The position numbers were made by a program, and so were the translations under genes. A model generated the notes under the pieces. The model had not been told where the DNA came from. It did no database searches and worked only from the letters and a program-made list of their open reading frames with translations. Positions 1 to 8,612 of a stretch of DNA of 64,000 nt are shown here, piece by piece; the stretch's first letter is position 1, and each line of letters begins with the position of its first letter. The DNA is from Streptomyces collinus. GTDB taxonomy: Bacteria > Actinomycetota > Actinomycetes > Streptomycetales > Streptomycetaceae. Location: assembly GCF_031348265.1 (NCBI RefSeq), contig NZ_CP133771.1, forward strand, positions 5,766,001 through 5,830,000, in the 5' to 3' direction.

Positions 1-48
1 GACGCCCGCGAGCGCGCCCGCGCCGCGAGCCGCGCCAAGCACGGCTGA
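1..48 (+). CDS. C-terminal end of an upstream gene (partial)
   Basis: The first 45 bases read as an open frame ending in TGA at 46-48, giving the tail DARERARAASRAKHG. A perfect 18-bp terminator hairpin follows 18 bases later, which supports a real gene end. The charged Arg/Ala-rich tail is typical of many Streptomyces proteins and does not identify the product. In related genomes a second peptide ABC transporter lies here, but that is context only. Confidence 0.65.
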   Translation, partial: DARERARAASRAKHG

Positions 49-66
49 CGCCTTCCGCAGCACCGA

Positions 67-106
67 CGGCACCGGGCACCCCGCGTGAGCGGGGTGCCCG
101 GTGCCG
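67..106 (+). terminator. Rho-independent-type terminator
   Basis: Perfect 18-bp stem (67-84 with 89-106) closed by a GTGA loop, just after the stop codon of the upstream partial gene. The run of T is weak (TTGTCT), as is common in Streptomyces. Confidence 0.85.
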
Positions 107-659
107 TTGTCTGAAGGGGAGGTAACGCAGAGGCAAGGGGTAGGGAAAACCCTCGACTTGCCGGTGAGAGCCGTCAGGGGCGGTCTTCTCCCACTACCCT
201 GCTGCGGAAGTGCCCTGCCTCCCCGGCCCCGGGGATCGCACAACGGCCTTGCCGCACAAGCCTCTTGAGCGCGCGACAGACTCCGGTGGAACCCTGCACG
301 GGACCCACGGTACGTCGCAAGCGGTTTTCTCACTCTCGCGTCCGGAATGCGGACAGTCTTTACCGATAGATGTGTAACAAGTCCGTTTCGCAGGGATCTC
401 TCACCAAACCCTTTGTCCGGATTTTGGAAGATGTATACGCGAGCTGTGATCGAACCGAGACCTCGTGGGTGTGGTTCGGCCCTGGCGTTTGGCAGATAGT
501 TAGGCGCGTAGAGCTCGGATGTACGGGTCACCCGCTGGCAGCGGCGCCGACTCACGAGCGCGGGGGCACCTGACGATTTCCGGCACCGGCGACGGGCGGT
601 GGCGGTGGTCTGTCTGTGCTCCCTTCGCGGTGAACCAATGACTTCTTTAGGAGGAACCC
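107..659. other. Long intergenic leader region of the peptide ABC operon
   Basis: About 550 bases without a credible gene. A 67-codon frame at 370-573 lacks Shine-Dalgarno and GC3 support. A lower-GC patch around 345-460 is the likeliest promoter zone: TTGTCC (413-418) and TATACG (434-439) are the best boxes I see, but the 15-base spacing is short. No convincing riboswitch or RNA gene was found. Confidence 0.5.
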
Positions 660-2273
660 ATGCGCGGTGCCAAGAGCGCCAAGTGGGTCGCGGGGGCGAT
701 AGTTGTCGCCCTGGCCGCCACCGCCTGCGGCGGCAACGGTGATGGTGAGGGTAAGAGCAAGGGTTCCGGACCCGCCGGCTACGTCTCGATCGACGTCGGC
801 GAGCCCCAGAAGCCGCTGATCCCGGCTGACACCAACGAGTCCAACGGCTCGTACGTCATCCAGTCCATCTTCACCCAGCTGCTGGACTTCGACTCCAAGG
901 GCGACATCGTCTACACGAACGCGGAGTCGGTCACCACCGACGACTCCAAGACGTGGACGGTCAAGCTCAAGAAGGGCTGGAAGTTCCACAACGGCGAAGA
1001 AGTCACCTCCAAGTCGTACATCGACGCTTGGAACTGGTACGCCAACATCAAGAACAACCAGCAGAACTCCTTCTGGTTCCAGGACATCAAGGGCTACGAC
1101 GATGTCCACCCGGAGAAGGGTGACCCGAAGGCCGAGGCCATGTCCGGTCTGAAGGCCGTGGACGACCACACCTTCACCATCGAGCTGAAGTACACGATGC
1201 CGTACTTCAACTACAAGCTCGGCTACACCACGTGGGCCCCGCTGCCCAAGGTCTTCTACGACGACCCGAAGGCCTTCGGCCAGAAGCCGGTCGGCAACGG
1301 TCCCTACACGTTCGAGAAGTGGGACCACAAGAAGCTCATCCAGGTCAAGGCCTGGGATGACTACCAGGGCCCGAACAAGGCGAAGAACAAGGGCGTCCAG
1401 TTCAAGGCCTACACGACGCTCGAGGCCGCCTACAAGGACGTCGTCTCCGGCAACCTGGACATGATCCGCCAGGTCGGCCCGACGGACCTGCCGAAGTACA
1501 AGCAGGACCTGGGTGACGGCGCCATCGAGCAGCCGTACGCGGCCCTCCAGTCGCTGACCCCGGCGTTCTACTCCAAGACCTTCAAGGACATCGACCCGAA
1601 GGTTCTCCAGGGTCTGTCGATGGCGGTCGACCGTGACACGATCACCAAGACGGTTCTGAACAACACCCGCACCCCGGCGAAGTCCTTCACGCCGCCCGGT
1701 GTCAAGGGCAACCAGAACCTGGACACCGACGTGTTCACGTACAACCCGGCGAAGGCCAAGAAGCTCATCCAGGAGGGTGGCGGCGTCCCGGGCAACAAGT
1801 TCACCATCCAGTACAACACCGACGGTGGCCACAAGGAGTGGGTGACCGCGGTCTGCGAGTCCATCCGCAAGGCCACCGGCGTCGACTGCACCGGCGACCC
1901 CAAGCCGGACTTCGCCACGGACCTCGAGGCCCGTGACAACGACCAGGTGAAGGGCATGTACCGCGGTGGCTGGGTCGCCGACTACCCGGTCAACGCCAAC
2001 TTCATGAAGGAGCTGTACCACACCACCGCCGAGGCCAACAACGGTCGCTTCTCCAACAAGGAGATCGACGGGCTGATGAACAAGGCCGACAAGGCCAAGT
2101 CGCTCGACGAGTCGGTGAAGGCCTTCCAGGAGGTCGAGAAGAAGCTGGTCGACTTCATGCCGGCCATCCCGCTCTGGTACTACCGCATCAACGGCGGCCA
2201 CGGTAAGAACGTCGACAACGTCAACGTCGACTTCCACGGTGACCTCGAAGTGTGGGCCGTCACCACCAAGTAA
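660..2273 (+). CDS. Oligopeptide ABC transporter substrate-binding lipoprotein
   Basis: SBP_bac_5 (OppA/DppA-like) extracytoplasmic binding protein of 537 aa. It would capture peptides outside the membrane and deliver them to the permeases encoded downstream. The N-terminus is a lipoprotein signal: basic residues, a hydrophobic stretch, then a lipobox ending TAC with Cys23 as the lipidated residue, followed by a Gly/Ser linker. The ATG is preceded by AGGAGGA at 649-655. The gene has near-pure C/G wobble codons and is probably highly expressed. It is first in a five-gene operon. A hairpin separates it from the permease genes, which would favour excess binding protein. Peptide specificity cannot be read from sequence. 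Confidence 0.95.
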   Translation: MRGAKSAKWVAGAIVVALAATACGGNGDGEGKSKGSGPAGYVSIDVGEPQKPLIPADTNESNGSYVIQSIFTQLLDFDSKGDIVYTNAESVTTDDSKTWTVKLKKGWKFHNGEEVTSKSYIDAWNWYANIKNNQQNSFWFQDIKGYDDVHPEKGDPKAEAMSGLKAVDDHTFTIELKYTMPYFNYKLGYTTWAPLPKVFYDDPKAFGQKPVGNGPYTFEKWDHKKLIQVKAWDDYQGPNKAKNKGVQFKAYTTLEAAYKDVVSGNLDMIRQVGPTDLPKYKQDLGDGAIEQPYAALQSLTPAFYSKTFKDIDPKVLQGLSMAVDRDTITKTVLNNTRTPAKSFTPPGVKGNQNLDTDVFTYNPAKAKKLIQEGGGVPGNKFTIQYNTDGGHKEWVTAVCESIRKATGVDCTGDPKPDFATDLEARDNDQVKGMYRGGWVADYPVNANFMKELYHTTAEANNGRFSNKEIDGLMNKADKAKSLDESVKAFQEVEKKLVDFMPAIPLWYYRINGGHGKNVDNVNVDFHGDLEVWAVTTK

Positions 2274-2340
2274 GAGGAGCCCTCCGGGCTCTTCCCACTC
2301 GGCCGTAAGCCCGCCGCCTTCAGGTGGCGGTGGGAGGTGC

Positions 2341-2376
2341 GTGGGGTCGTCTCGTCACCAGGAGACGGCCCCCCAC
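2341..2376 (+). terminator. Intercistronic hairpin (attenuator or mRNA-stabilising stem)
   Basis: An 11-bp stem (2343-2353 with 2362-2372, one G-U pair) with an 8-base loop sits between the binding-protein and permease genes and has no T run. In binding-protein-dependent operons such stems often limit read-through or protect the upstream mRNA, raising binding protein over permease. Confidence 0.55.
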
Positions 2377-2403
2377 CTGCGTTAACCCCTCACGGAGGCA
2401 CCT

Positions 2404-3333
2404 ATGGGGCGCTATGTCGCACGACGACTGCTCCAGATGATCCCGGTGTTCATCGGGTCAACTCTGCTTATCTTCTGCATGATGTACGCCCTGCCCGGCG
2501 ATCCCGTCCGGGCGATGATGGGGGATCAGGCGTACGACCCGACGGTGGTCGCGAGCATCAAGAAGGACCTCGGCCTCGATCAGCCGCTCCTTCAGCAGTA
2601 TGCGAACTACATGACCGGGCTGTTCCAGGGCGACTTCGGTACTCAGATCGCCAGCCAGCGGCCCATCGCGGACGTCATCGCCGACGCGTTCCCGGTGACG
2701 ATCAGGCTGACGCTCTTCGCCTTCACCTTCGTCACGCTCGTGGGCATCGGCCTGGGTGTGGTCGCCGGACTGCGTCCCGACACGCTGCAGGACCGCGGGC
2801 TGCTGACGCTGACGCTGTTCCTGGTCTCGATGCCGTCCTTCGTGCTGGGATTCCTGCTGCAGTACCAGTTCGCGTTCAAGTGGCAGGTCACCACGCCCAC
2901 CGTGACCGACTCGACGGACTTCTCCCAGCTCGCGCTTCCCGCCATCGTGCTGGCGTCGCTCTCACTCGCCTACGTCGCCCGGTTGACCCGCACGTCGATC
3001 GCGGAGAACCTGCGGTCCGACTACATGCGCACCGCCGTGGCCAAGGGGCTGCCGCGCCGCCGTGTCATCGGTGTCCACCTGATGCGCAACTCGCTGATCC
3101 CCGTGGTCACCTTCCTCGGCATCGAGATCGGCAGCCTGATGACCGGCGCCATCGTGACCGAGGGCATCTTCAACGTGCGGGGTATCGGCCTCGAGATCTA
3201 CGACGCGCTCACCCGGCGCGAGGGTGCCACGGTCGTCGGAATCGCCTCGCTGATGGTGCTCATCTACCTCGCCGCCAGCCTGATCGTCGACCTGCTTTAC
3301 GCGGTCCTGGACCCGAGGATCCGGTATGCCTGA
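2404..3333 (+). CDS. Peptide ABC transporter permease (DppB/OppB type)
   Basis: Integral membrane permease of 309 aa. It begins MGRYVARRLLQMIPVF, the classic DppB start with one helix, followed by the binding-protein-dependent transport domain with about five further helices. The EAA-type cytoplasmic loop that contacts the ATPases is around residues 205-225 (TAVAKGLPRRRVIGVH). GGAGG precedes the ATG. The 3' end overlaps the next permease gene by 8 bases, indicating translational coupling. It forms the membrane channel with the DppC-type partner. Confidence 0.95.
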   Translation: MGRYVARRLLQMIPVFIGSTLLIFCMMYALPGDPVRAMMGDQAYDPTVVASIKKDLGLDQPLLQQYANYMTGLFQGDFGTQIASQRPIADVIADAFPVTIRLTLFAFTFVTLVGIGLGVVAGLRPDTLQDRGLLTLTLFLVSMPSFVLGFLLQYQFAFKWQVTTPTVTDSTDFSQLALPAIVLASLSLAYVARLTRTSIAENLRSDYMRTAVAKGLPRRRVIGVHLMRNSLIPVVTFLGIEIGSLMTGAIVTEGIFNVRGIGLEIYDALTRREGATVVGIASLMVLIYLAASLIVDLLYAVLDPRIRYA

Positions 3334-4285
3334 CAAGACCGTCGAGAAGGTCGAAGCCCTTCCCGGTGACACCGCGAGCACCGCGGGCGTCATCGTGACC
3401 GACGCCGGCCCGGCTCCCGAGAAGGCGCGCAGCCTGTGGTCCGACGCCTGGCACGACCTGCGGCGCAACCCGCTGTTCCTGGTGTCGGCCGTGCTGATCG
3501 TGTTCCTGCTGGTGATGTCGCTCTGGCCGGGACTGTTCACCAGCGCCTCGCCGCGCGACGCCGACCTGGCCAAGCACTACCTGGGGAAGCCGAACTGGGG
3601 CCACCTCTTCGCCCCGGACTGGCTCGGCTACGACGTCCAGGGCCGCTCGATCTACGCCCGTGTCGTCTACGGTGCCCGCGCCTCGATCACCGTCGGTGTG
3701 GGTGTCACCGTCGCCGTCACCGTGATCGGCACGGTCATCGGCATGATCGCCGGCTACTTCGGCGGCTGGACCGACACCCTGCTCTCGCGGATGACCGACA
3801 TCTTCCTCGGCATCCCGTTCCTGCTCGGTGCCCTGGTGGTGCTCAACTCCTTCGAGGAGCGCACCGTCTGGGTCGTCATCATGGCCCTGGCCTTCCTCGG
3901 CTGGACCCAGATCGCCCGAGTCGCCCGCGGCGCCGTGATCACCATCAAGCAGGCGGACTACGTGGTGGCCGCCAAGGCACTCGGCGCCTCGACCTCCCGG
4001 ATCCTGTTCCGGCACATCCTGCCCAACGCACTCGCGCCGATCATCGTCGTGGCGACCATCGCACTCGGCGGCTACATCGCGGCCGAGGCCACCCTGTCCT
4101 TCCTGGGCGTGGGTCTCGGCGACACGGCCGTGTCCTGGGGCGGCGACGTGGCCCGAGGACGTGAGCAGCTCCGTATCGCCCCGCACACGCTGATCATCCC
4201 CTCGGTGATGGTCTCGATCACGGTGCTCTCGTTCCTGATGTTCGGCGATGCGGTACGCAACGCCCTCGACCCCAAGCTGCGCTGA
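3326..4285 (+). CDS. Peptide ABC transporter permease (DppC/OppC type)
   Basis: Second permease of the importer, 319 aa. A soluble N-terminus of about 45 residues precedes the first helix (residues about 50-70), as in DppC/OppC proteins, and the transport domain follows. The EAA loop (AAKALGASTSRILFRHILPN) lies near residues 213-232. It starts inside the end of the upstream permease (8-base overlap), so the two subunits are probably made in equal amounts. The ATPase gene begins 11 bases after its stop. Confidence 0.95.
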   Translation: MPDKTVEKVEALPGDTASTAGVIVTDAGPAPEKARSLWSDAWHDLRRNPLFLVSAVLIVFLLVMSLWPGLFTSASPRDADLAKHYLGKPNWGHLFAPDWLGYDVQGRSIYARVVYGARASITVGVGVTVAVTVIGTVIGMIAGYFGGWTDTLLSRMTDIFLGIPFLLGALVVLNSFEERTVWVVIMALAFLGWTQIARVARGAVITIKQADYVVAAKALGASTSRILFRHILPNALAPIIVVATIALGGYIAAEATLSFLGVGLGDTAVSWGGDVARGREQLRIAPHTLIIPSVMVSITVLSFLMFGDAVRNALDPKLR

Positions 4286-4296
4286 GGGAGGCGTAC

Positions 4297-5355
4297 GTGA
4301 CCATCATCGATGAAACGGCCGAGAGCCCCTCGGCAGACGGCTCGCAGGGCGCGGGCCGCCCGCTGCTCGAAGTCCGCGACCTGCACGTGGAGTTCCGCAC
4401 CCGTGACGGCGTGGCCAAGGCCGTCAACGGCGTCAACTACTCCGTCGCCGCGGGTGAGACGCTCGCCGTCCTCGGCGAGTCCGGCTCCGGCAAGTCCGTC
4501 ACCGCCCAGGCCATCATGGGCATCCTCGACATGCCGCCCGGCAGCATCCCCAAGGGAGAGATCCTCTTCCGCGGTCAGGACATGCTGAAGATGTCCGGCG
4601 AAGAGCGCCGGAAGATCCGCGGCAACAAGATCGCGATGATCTTCCAGGACGCGCTCTCCTCGCTGAACCCGGTGCTCTCGGTGGGCTACCAGCTCGGCGA
4701 GATGTTCCGTGTGCACCAGGGCATGTCCAAGAAGGACGCCAAGGCCAAGGCGATCGAGCTGATGGACCGGGTGAAGATCCCGGCCGCGAAGGAGCGCGTC
4801 GGGGACTACCCGCACCAGTTCTCCGGCGGTATGCGCCAGCGCATCATGATCGCCATGGCGCTCGCGCTGGAGCCGGACCTGATCATCGCCGACGAGCCGA
4901 CCACGGCCCTCGACGTGACGGTCCAGGCCCAGGTGATGGACCTGCTCGCGGAGCTGCAGCGCGAGTACAACATGGGCCTGATCCTGATCACCCACGACCT
5001 CGGCGTCGTCGCCGACGTCGCGGACAAGATCGCGGTGATGTACGCCGGCCGGATCGTGGAGACCGCCCCGGTGCACGAGCTGTACAAGCGGCCCGCGCAC
5101 CCCTACACCAAGGGTCTGCTGGAGTCGATCCCGCGCCTGGACCAGAAGGGCCAGGACCTGTACGCGATCAAGGGCCTGCCGCCCAACCTGACGCGTATCC
5201 CGTCCGGCTGCGCCTTCAACCCGCGGTGCCCGCAGGCGCAGGACATCTGCCGTACGGACATCCCGCCGCTGCACCCCGTCACCGAGCGGGACGGCGGCGA
5301 GCTGACCGGCCGCGGCAGCGCGTGCCACTTCTGGAAGGAGACGATCCATGGCTGA
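4297..5355 (+). CDS. Peptide ABC transporter ATP-binding protein (DppD/OppD type)
   Basis: Cytoplasmic ATPase of 352 aa. It shows Walker A GESGSGKS (60-67), signature FSGGMRQR (175-182) and Walker B LIIADEP (195-201). The C-terminal oligopeptide-transporter extension has the GCAFNPRC...C cysteine cluster typical of DppD/OppD; related proteins are reported to bind an Fe-S cluster there. The start is GTG, preceded by GGGAGG. The end overlaps the partner ATPase gene by 8 bases, so a DppD-DppF heterodimer is expected. Confidence 0.95.
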   Translation: MTIIDETAESPSADGSQGAGRPLLEVRDLHVEFRTRDGVAKAVNGVNYSVAAGETLAVLGESGSGKSVTAQAIMGILDMPPGSIPKGEILFRGQDMLKMSGEERRKIRGNKIAMIFQDALSSLNPVLSVGYQLGEMFRVHQGMSKKDAKAKAIELMDRVKIPAAKERVGDYPHQFSGGMRQRIMIAMALALEPDLIIADEPTTALDVTVQAQVMDLLAELQREYNMGLILITHDLGVVADVADKIAVMYAGRIVETAPVHELYKRPAHPYTKGLLESIPRLDQKGQDLYAIKGLPPNLTRIPSGCAFNPRCPQAQDICRTDIPPLHPVTERDGGELTGRGSACHFWKETIHG

Positions 5356-6496
5356 GCTGGACAAGAAGGACGAGTCCATGGACGCCACCCCCAACGTCAC
5401 CGAGGTCGAGACGGTCGAGGCCGCGACCGAGGAGGCGGCGGTGGCCGCGCTCGACGCGCCGGTGGAGCGCGGTGAGCCGATCCTCCAGGTGCGCAACCTG
5501 GTCAAGCACTTCCCGCTGACCCAGGGCATCCTGTTCAAGCGTCAGATCGGCGCGGTCAAGGCCGTGGACGGGATCTCCTTCGACCTCTACCAGGGCGAGA
5601 CGCTCGGCATCGTGGGCGAGTCCGGCTGTGGCAAGTCCACGGTCGCCAAGCTGCTGATGATGCTGGAGAAGGCGACCTCGGGCGAGATCTTCTACAAGGG
5701 CCAGGACATCACCAAGCTGTCCGGGCGGGCGCTGAAGGCGGTCCGCCGGAACATCCAGATGGTGTTCCAGGACCCGTACACCTCGCTCAACCCCCGTATG
5801 ACGGTGGGCGACATCATCGGGGAGACCTTCGAGATCCACCCCGAGGTGGCGCCGAAGGGCGACCGCCGCCGCAAGGTCCAGGACCTTCTGGACGTCGTCG
5901 GCCTCAACCCCGAGTACATCAACCGCTACCCGCACCAGTTCTCGGGCGGTCAGCGCCAGCGCATCGGCATCGCCCGCGGCCTGGCCCTGAACCCCGAGAT
6001 CATCATCTGCGACGAGCCGGTCTCCGCGCTGGACGTGTCCGTCCAGGCGCAGGTCATCAACCTGATGGAGAAGCTGCAGAACGAGTTCAACCTCTCGTAC
6101 CTCTTCATCGCGCACGACCTGTCGATCGTCCGGCACATCTCGGACCGCGTGGGTGTGATGTACCTCGGCAAGATGGCCGAGATCGGCACGGACACGGAGA
6201 TCTACGACCACCCGACGCACCCCTACACCCAGGCGCTGCTGTCGGCCGTCCCGGTCCCCGACCCGGAGTCCCGTGAGGGCCGCGAGCGGATCATCCTCAC
6301 CGGCGACGTCCCGTCCCCGGCCAACCCGCCCTCGGGCTGCCGCTTCCGCACCCGCTGCTGGAAGGCCGAGGACAAGTGCGCCCAGGAGGTCCCGCTCCTG
6401 GCGGTCCCCGAGCGTTTCAAGGGCGAGGACACCCCGGCGGCCCACGAGTCCGCCTGCCACTTCGCGGAGGAGAAGGACGTGGTCCACGCGGCCTGA
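5348..6496 (+). CDS. Peptide ABC transporter ATP-binding protein (DppF/OppF type)
   Basis: Second ATPase of the importer, 382 aa. Walker A GESGCGKST is at residues 90-98; the ABC signature FSGGQRQR and Walker B IIICDEP follow. An acidic N-terminal extension of about 40 residues precedes the ABC domain, so an internal ATG at 5378 is an alternative start, but the upstream ATG preserves the 8-base coupling with the preceding gene. The C-terminus has the oligopeptide-transporter extension. This is the last gene of the operon and is followed by a strong hairpin. Confidence 0.94.
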   Translation: MAELDKKDESMDATPNVTEVETVEAATEEAAVAALDAPVERGEPILQVRNLVKHFPLTQGILFKRQIGAVKAVDGISFDLYQGETLGIVGESGCGKSTVAKLLMMLEKATSGEIFYKGQDITKLSGRALKAVRRNIQMVFQDPYTSLNPRMTVGDIIGETFEIHPEVAPKGDRRRKVQDLLDVVGLNPEYINRYPHQFSGGQRQRIGIARGLALNPEIIICDEPVSALDVSVQAQVINLMEKLQNEFNLSYLFIAHDLSIVRHISDRVGVMYLGKMAEIGTDTEIYDHPTHPYTQALLSAVPVPDPESREGRERIILTGDVPSPANPPSGCRFRTRCWKAEDKCAQEVPLLAVPERFKGEDTPAAHESACHFAEEKDVVHAA

Positions 6497-6507
6497 TCCC
6501 CCGTCAC

Positions 6508-6549
6508 AGGGCCGGTCTCCCCAAGCGCTTCGGCGCGGGGGCCGGCCCT
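6508..6549 (+). terminator. Terminator of the peptide ABC operon
   Basis: AGGGCCGG (6508-6515) pairs with CCGGCCCT (6542-6549), with additional inner pairing around a GCGCTTCGGCGC core. It lies 12 bases after the last stop codon. It could also serve the convergent epoxide hydrolase gene. Confidence 0.8.
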
Positions 6550-6580
6550 TTCGGTATGGCGCCGCGGGGACGGGCGGCGT

Positions 6581-7753
6581 TCACCGGTGAGCGGCCAGCA
6601 CGGCCGCGAGGCCTTCCCGCAGGTCCTCGACGAAGTACTCGGGGACCTCCAGCGACGGGAAGTGCCCCCCGCTCTGCGGTGACCTCCACCGGACGATCTG
6701 CCGGTACCGCTCCTGTGCCCAGGGGCGCGGGCACTTCTCGACGTCGCCGGGATACATGGTGACGGCCGACGGGACGTCGACCCGGAGTCCGGGATCGAGC
6801 GAGTTGTGGCTCTCGTAGTAGATGCGGGCCGCCGACGCACCGGTCCGCGTCAGCCAGTAGAGAGTGACGTCGTCCAGAACGCTGTCCCGGGAGATCGTCT
6901 CGAACGGGCTGTCCTGGGTGTCCGACCACTCGGCGAACTTGTCGAGGATCCACGCGAGGAGCCCCACCGGTGAGTCGACGAGCGAGTAGCCGATGGTCTG
7001 CGGCCGGGTCGCCTGCTGCTTCGCGTACGCCGCGTGGTGGCGCCAGAAAGTGCGGGTCTCCTCGGCCCATGTGCGTTCGAGCGGCGTCAGCCCGTCCGTC
7101 GTCAGACCGGGCGGTCCCTCCGCGAACGTGGTGTGGATGCCGAGAACGTGCTCCGGGAACCTGCCGCCGAGGACGGTGGTGATGTTCCCTCCCCAGTCGC
7201 CGCCGTGGGCCAGGAACCTGCTGTAGCCGAGCCGTCCCATCAGTTCCACCCAGGCGGCCGCGATCTTCTCGGTTCCCCAACCGGTGGCGGCCGGCTTGTC
7301 GCTGTAGCCGAAGCCCGGCAGGGACGGGGCCACGACGTGGAACGCCGGCGCGTCCGCGTCGTCCGGATCCGCCAGCTCCTCCACCACGTCGATGAACTCG
7401 GCGATGCTGCCCGGCCAGCCGTGGGTCAGGATCAGAGGGGTGGCGTCTGCCCGCGCGGACCGGCGGTGCAGGAAGTGAATGCCCAGATCATCGATGGTCG
7501 TGCGGAACTGGCCGACCCGGTCGAGGCGCTCCTCGAACGACCGCCAGTCGTACTCGGTGCGCCAATAGGTCACGACGTCGACGAGGTCGGCGAGCGGAAC
7601 ACCCTGATCCCACCGGCGGGGGCCGGGCGCGGCGCATGGGACCGTCTCGGGCTCCGGCAGCCGCGCCGCGGCCAGCCGCGCGCGCAGATCGTCGAGGTCG
7701 GCATCGGTCGCGTGGGCTTCGAATGCGTGCACGTCGCGGGTCGGGCGGGGCAT
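6581..7753 (-). CDS. Epoxide hydrolase family protein (alpha/beta hydrolase)
   Basis: 390 aa with an N-terminal epoxide-hydrolase (EHN) domain (about 6-110) and an alpha/beta hydrolase fold. The oxyanion motif HGWPG is at 111-115. The nucleophile elbow is GGDWGG with Asp186, an Asp nucleophile as in epoxide hydrolases rather than Ser. The catalytic His is H364 in SGGHF. AGGAGG lies upstream of the ATG. It is divergent from a CGNR-type regulator and shares a promoter region with two inverted repeats, so the two genes are probably co-regulated. It probably hydrolyses an epoxide to a diol; the substrate is unknown. Confidence 0.9.
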   Translation of the reverse strand: MPRPTRDVHAFEAHATDADLDDLRARLAAARLPEPETVPCAAPGPRRWDQGVPLADLVDVVTYWRTEYDWRSFEERLDRVGQFRTTIDDLGIHFLHRRSARADATPLILTHGWPGSIAEFIDVVEELADPDDADAPAFHVVAPSLPGFGYSDKPAATGWGTEKIAAAWVELMGRLGYSRFLAHGGDWGGNITTVLGGRFPEHVLGIHTTFAEGPPGLTTDGLTPLERTWAEETRTFWRHHAAYAKQQATRPQTIGYSLVDSPVGLLAWILDKFAEWSDTQDSPFETISRDSVLDDVTLYWLTRTGASAARIYYESHNSLDPGLRVDVPSAVTMYPGDVEKCPRPWAQERYRQIVRWRSPQSGGHFPSLEVPEYFVEDLREGLAAVLAAHR

Positions 7754-7773
7754 GAGACCTCCTGGCCATCGCG

Positions 7774-7834
7774 GAACCGGCTAAGACGGTTCTAGCATCG
7801 CGTCATGGCGACGGGCAACCGGCTAAGGTGGTTC
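7774..7834. promoter_or_regulatory. Two matched inverted-repeat operators between divergent genes
   Basis: Two copies of an AACC-N9-GGTT inverted repeat share the core AACCGGCTAAG. Copy 1 (7774-7792) is perfect: GAACCG-N7-CGGTTC. Copy 2 (7816-7834) is slightly degenerate and ends immediately before the ATG of the CGNR gene, overlapping its AAGGTGG Shine-Dalgarno. The copies are exactly 42 bp apart, about four helical turns, so bound dimers would lie on one DNA face. This fits autorepression by the adjacent regulator. Confidence 0.7.
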
Positions 7835-7835
7835 C

Positions 7836-8411
7836 ATGCGTGCTGGATTCCCTGAGTTCCGCCTCGGCAGCGTGCTGGCCACCAGCTTCACGGCGACCCT
7901 GACGGAGCGTCAGGGCGACCCCGTGGAGCGCATTCCCGTGCCGCAGCGGCTCGTCGACTGGCTGGCGGTGAACGGCCTCGCCGTGGACTCCTGCACCACT
8001 GCCCAGCTCGAACGCGCCCGGGAGCTGAGGGAGTCGATCCACCTCGCCGCGACTGCGGCCGCGCTGAAGGAGCCCCTCCCTGGGCCCGCGGTCCAGGTCA
8101 TCAACGACCGCAGCGCCGAGGGGCGGGCCGCCGCGATCCTGACGCCCGACGGTGAGCGGGAATGGCGGCTCAGCCCGAGTTCCTCCGTGGAGGATGCCCT
8201 CGGCGTGATCGCCGCCGACGCGATCGGCATCCTCGCGGGCGAACGGGACGGACGACTGGCCCTGTGCGCGTCACCGACCTGCCGCGCTGCCTTCTTCGAT
8301 ACCAGCCAGAGCCGCACCCGCAAATGGTGCGAGATGAACACATGTGGGAATCGGCAGAAGAAAGCACGCTTCAACGCCAGTCAGCGCAAACGTCCCAGAC
8401 CGGAAGAGTGA
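7836..8411 (+). CDS. CGNR zinc-finger transcription regulator (ABATE domain)
   Basis: 191 aa. The N-terminal part (about 10-125) resembles the ABATE stress-associated domain. The C-terminus holds the CGNR zinc finger with Cys144, Cys149, Cys165 and Cys170, the last being the C of CGNR (170-173). The tail is basic, as expected for DNA binding. AAGGTGG 5 bases before the ATG is the likely ribosome site and lies inside an operator-like repeat. The gene is divergent from the epoxide hydrolase gene, which suggests that it controls that gene and itself. Confidence 0.87.
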   Translation: MRAGFPEFRLGSVLATSFTATLTERQGDPVERIPVPQRLVDWLAVNGLAVDSCTTAQLERARELRESIHLAATAAALKEPLPGPAVQVINDRSAEGRAAAILTPDGEREWRLSPSSSVEDALGVIAADAIGILAGERDGRLALCASPTCRAAFFDTSQSRTRKWCEMNTCGNRQKKARFNASQRKRPRPEE

Positions 8412-8569
8412 TCGTCACGCGCCGCGAAGCGGGCCCAAGGGGTCGCCGCATGCCTGACATAAGCTCACACATGTGCAGTAATCGCGTTAACGTGCAGGCA
8501 ACTTGGCCGACCCGGTCCCGATATACGGACGCGTCAGGCTGTTCAGCGTACGGCCGTGCGGGTGCCGTA

Positions 8570-8605
8570 AACGGGCCGGGACGCCGGTAGGCGTCCCGGC
8601 CCGTT
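8570..8605. terminator. Bidirectional terminator
   Basis: Perfect 16-bp stem (8570-8585 with 8590-8605) and a GGTA loop between the convergent ends of the CGNR gene and the S9 peptidase gene. The rest of 8412-8612 shows no gene. Confidence 0.85.
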
Positions 8606-8612
8606 GCCGTGT

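Noticed and set aside
370..573. 67-codon ORF in the first intergenic region
   Set aside because: No Shine-Dalgarno, GC3 not biased, and it contains several rare codons.
552..2237. 561-codon open frame on the minus strand opposite the peptide-binding lipoprotein
   Set aside because: Val/Leu/Asp-rich shadow created by GC-rich codons of the plus-strand gene; no homology-like motifs and no ribosome site.
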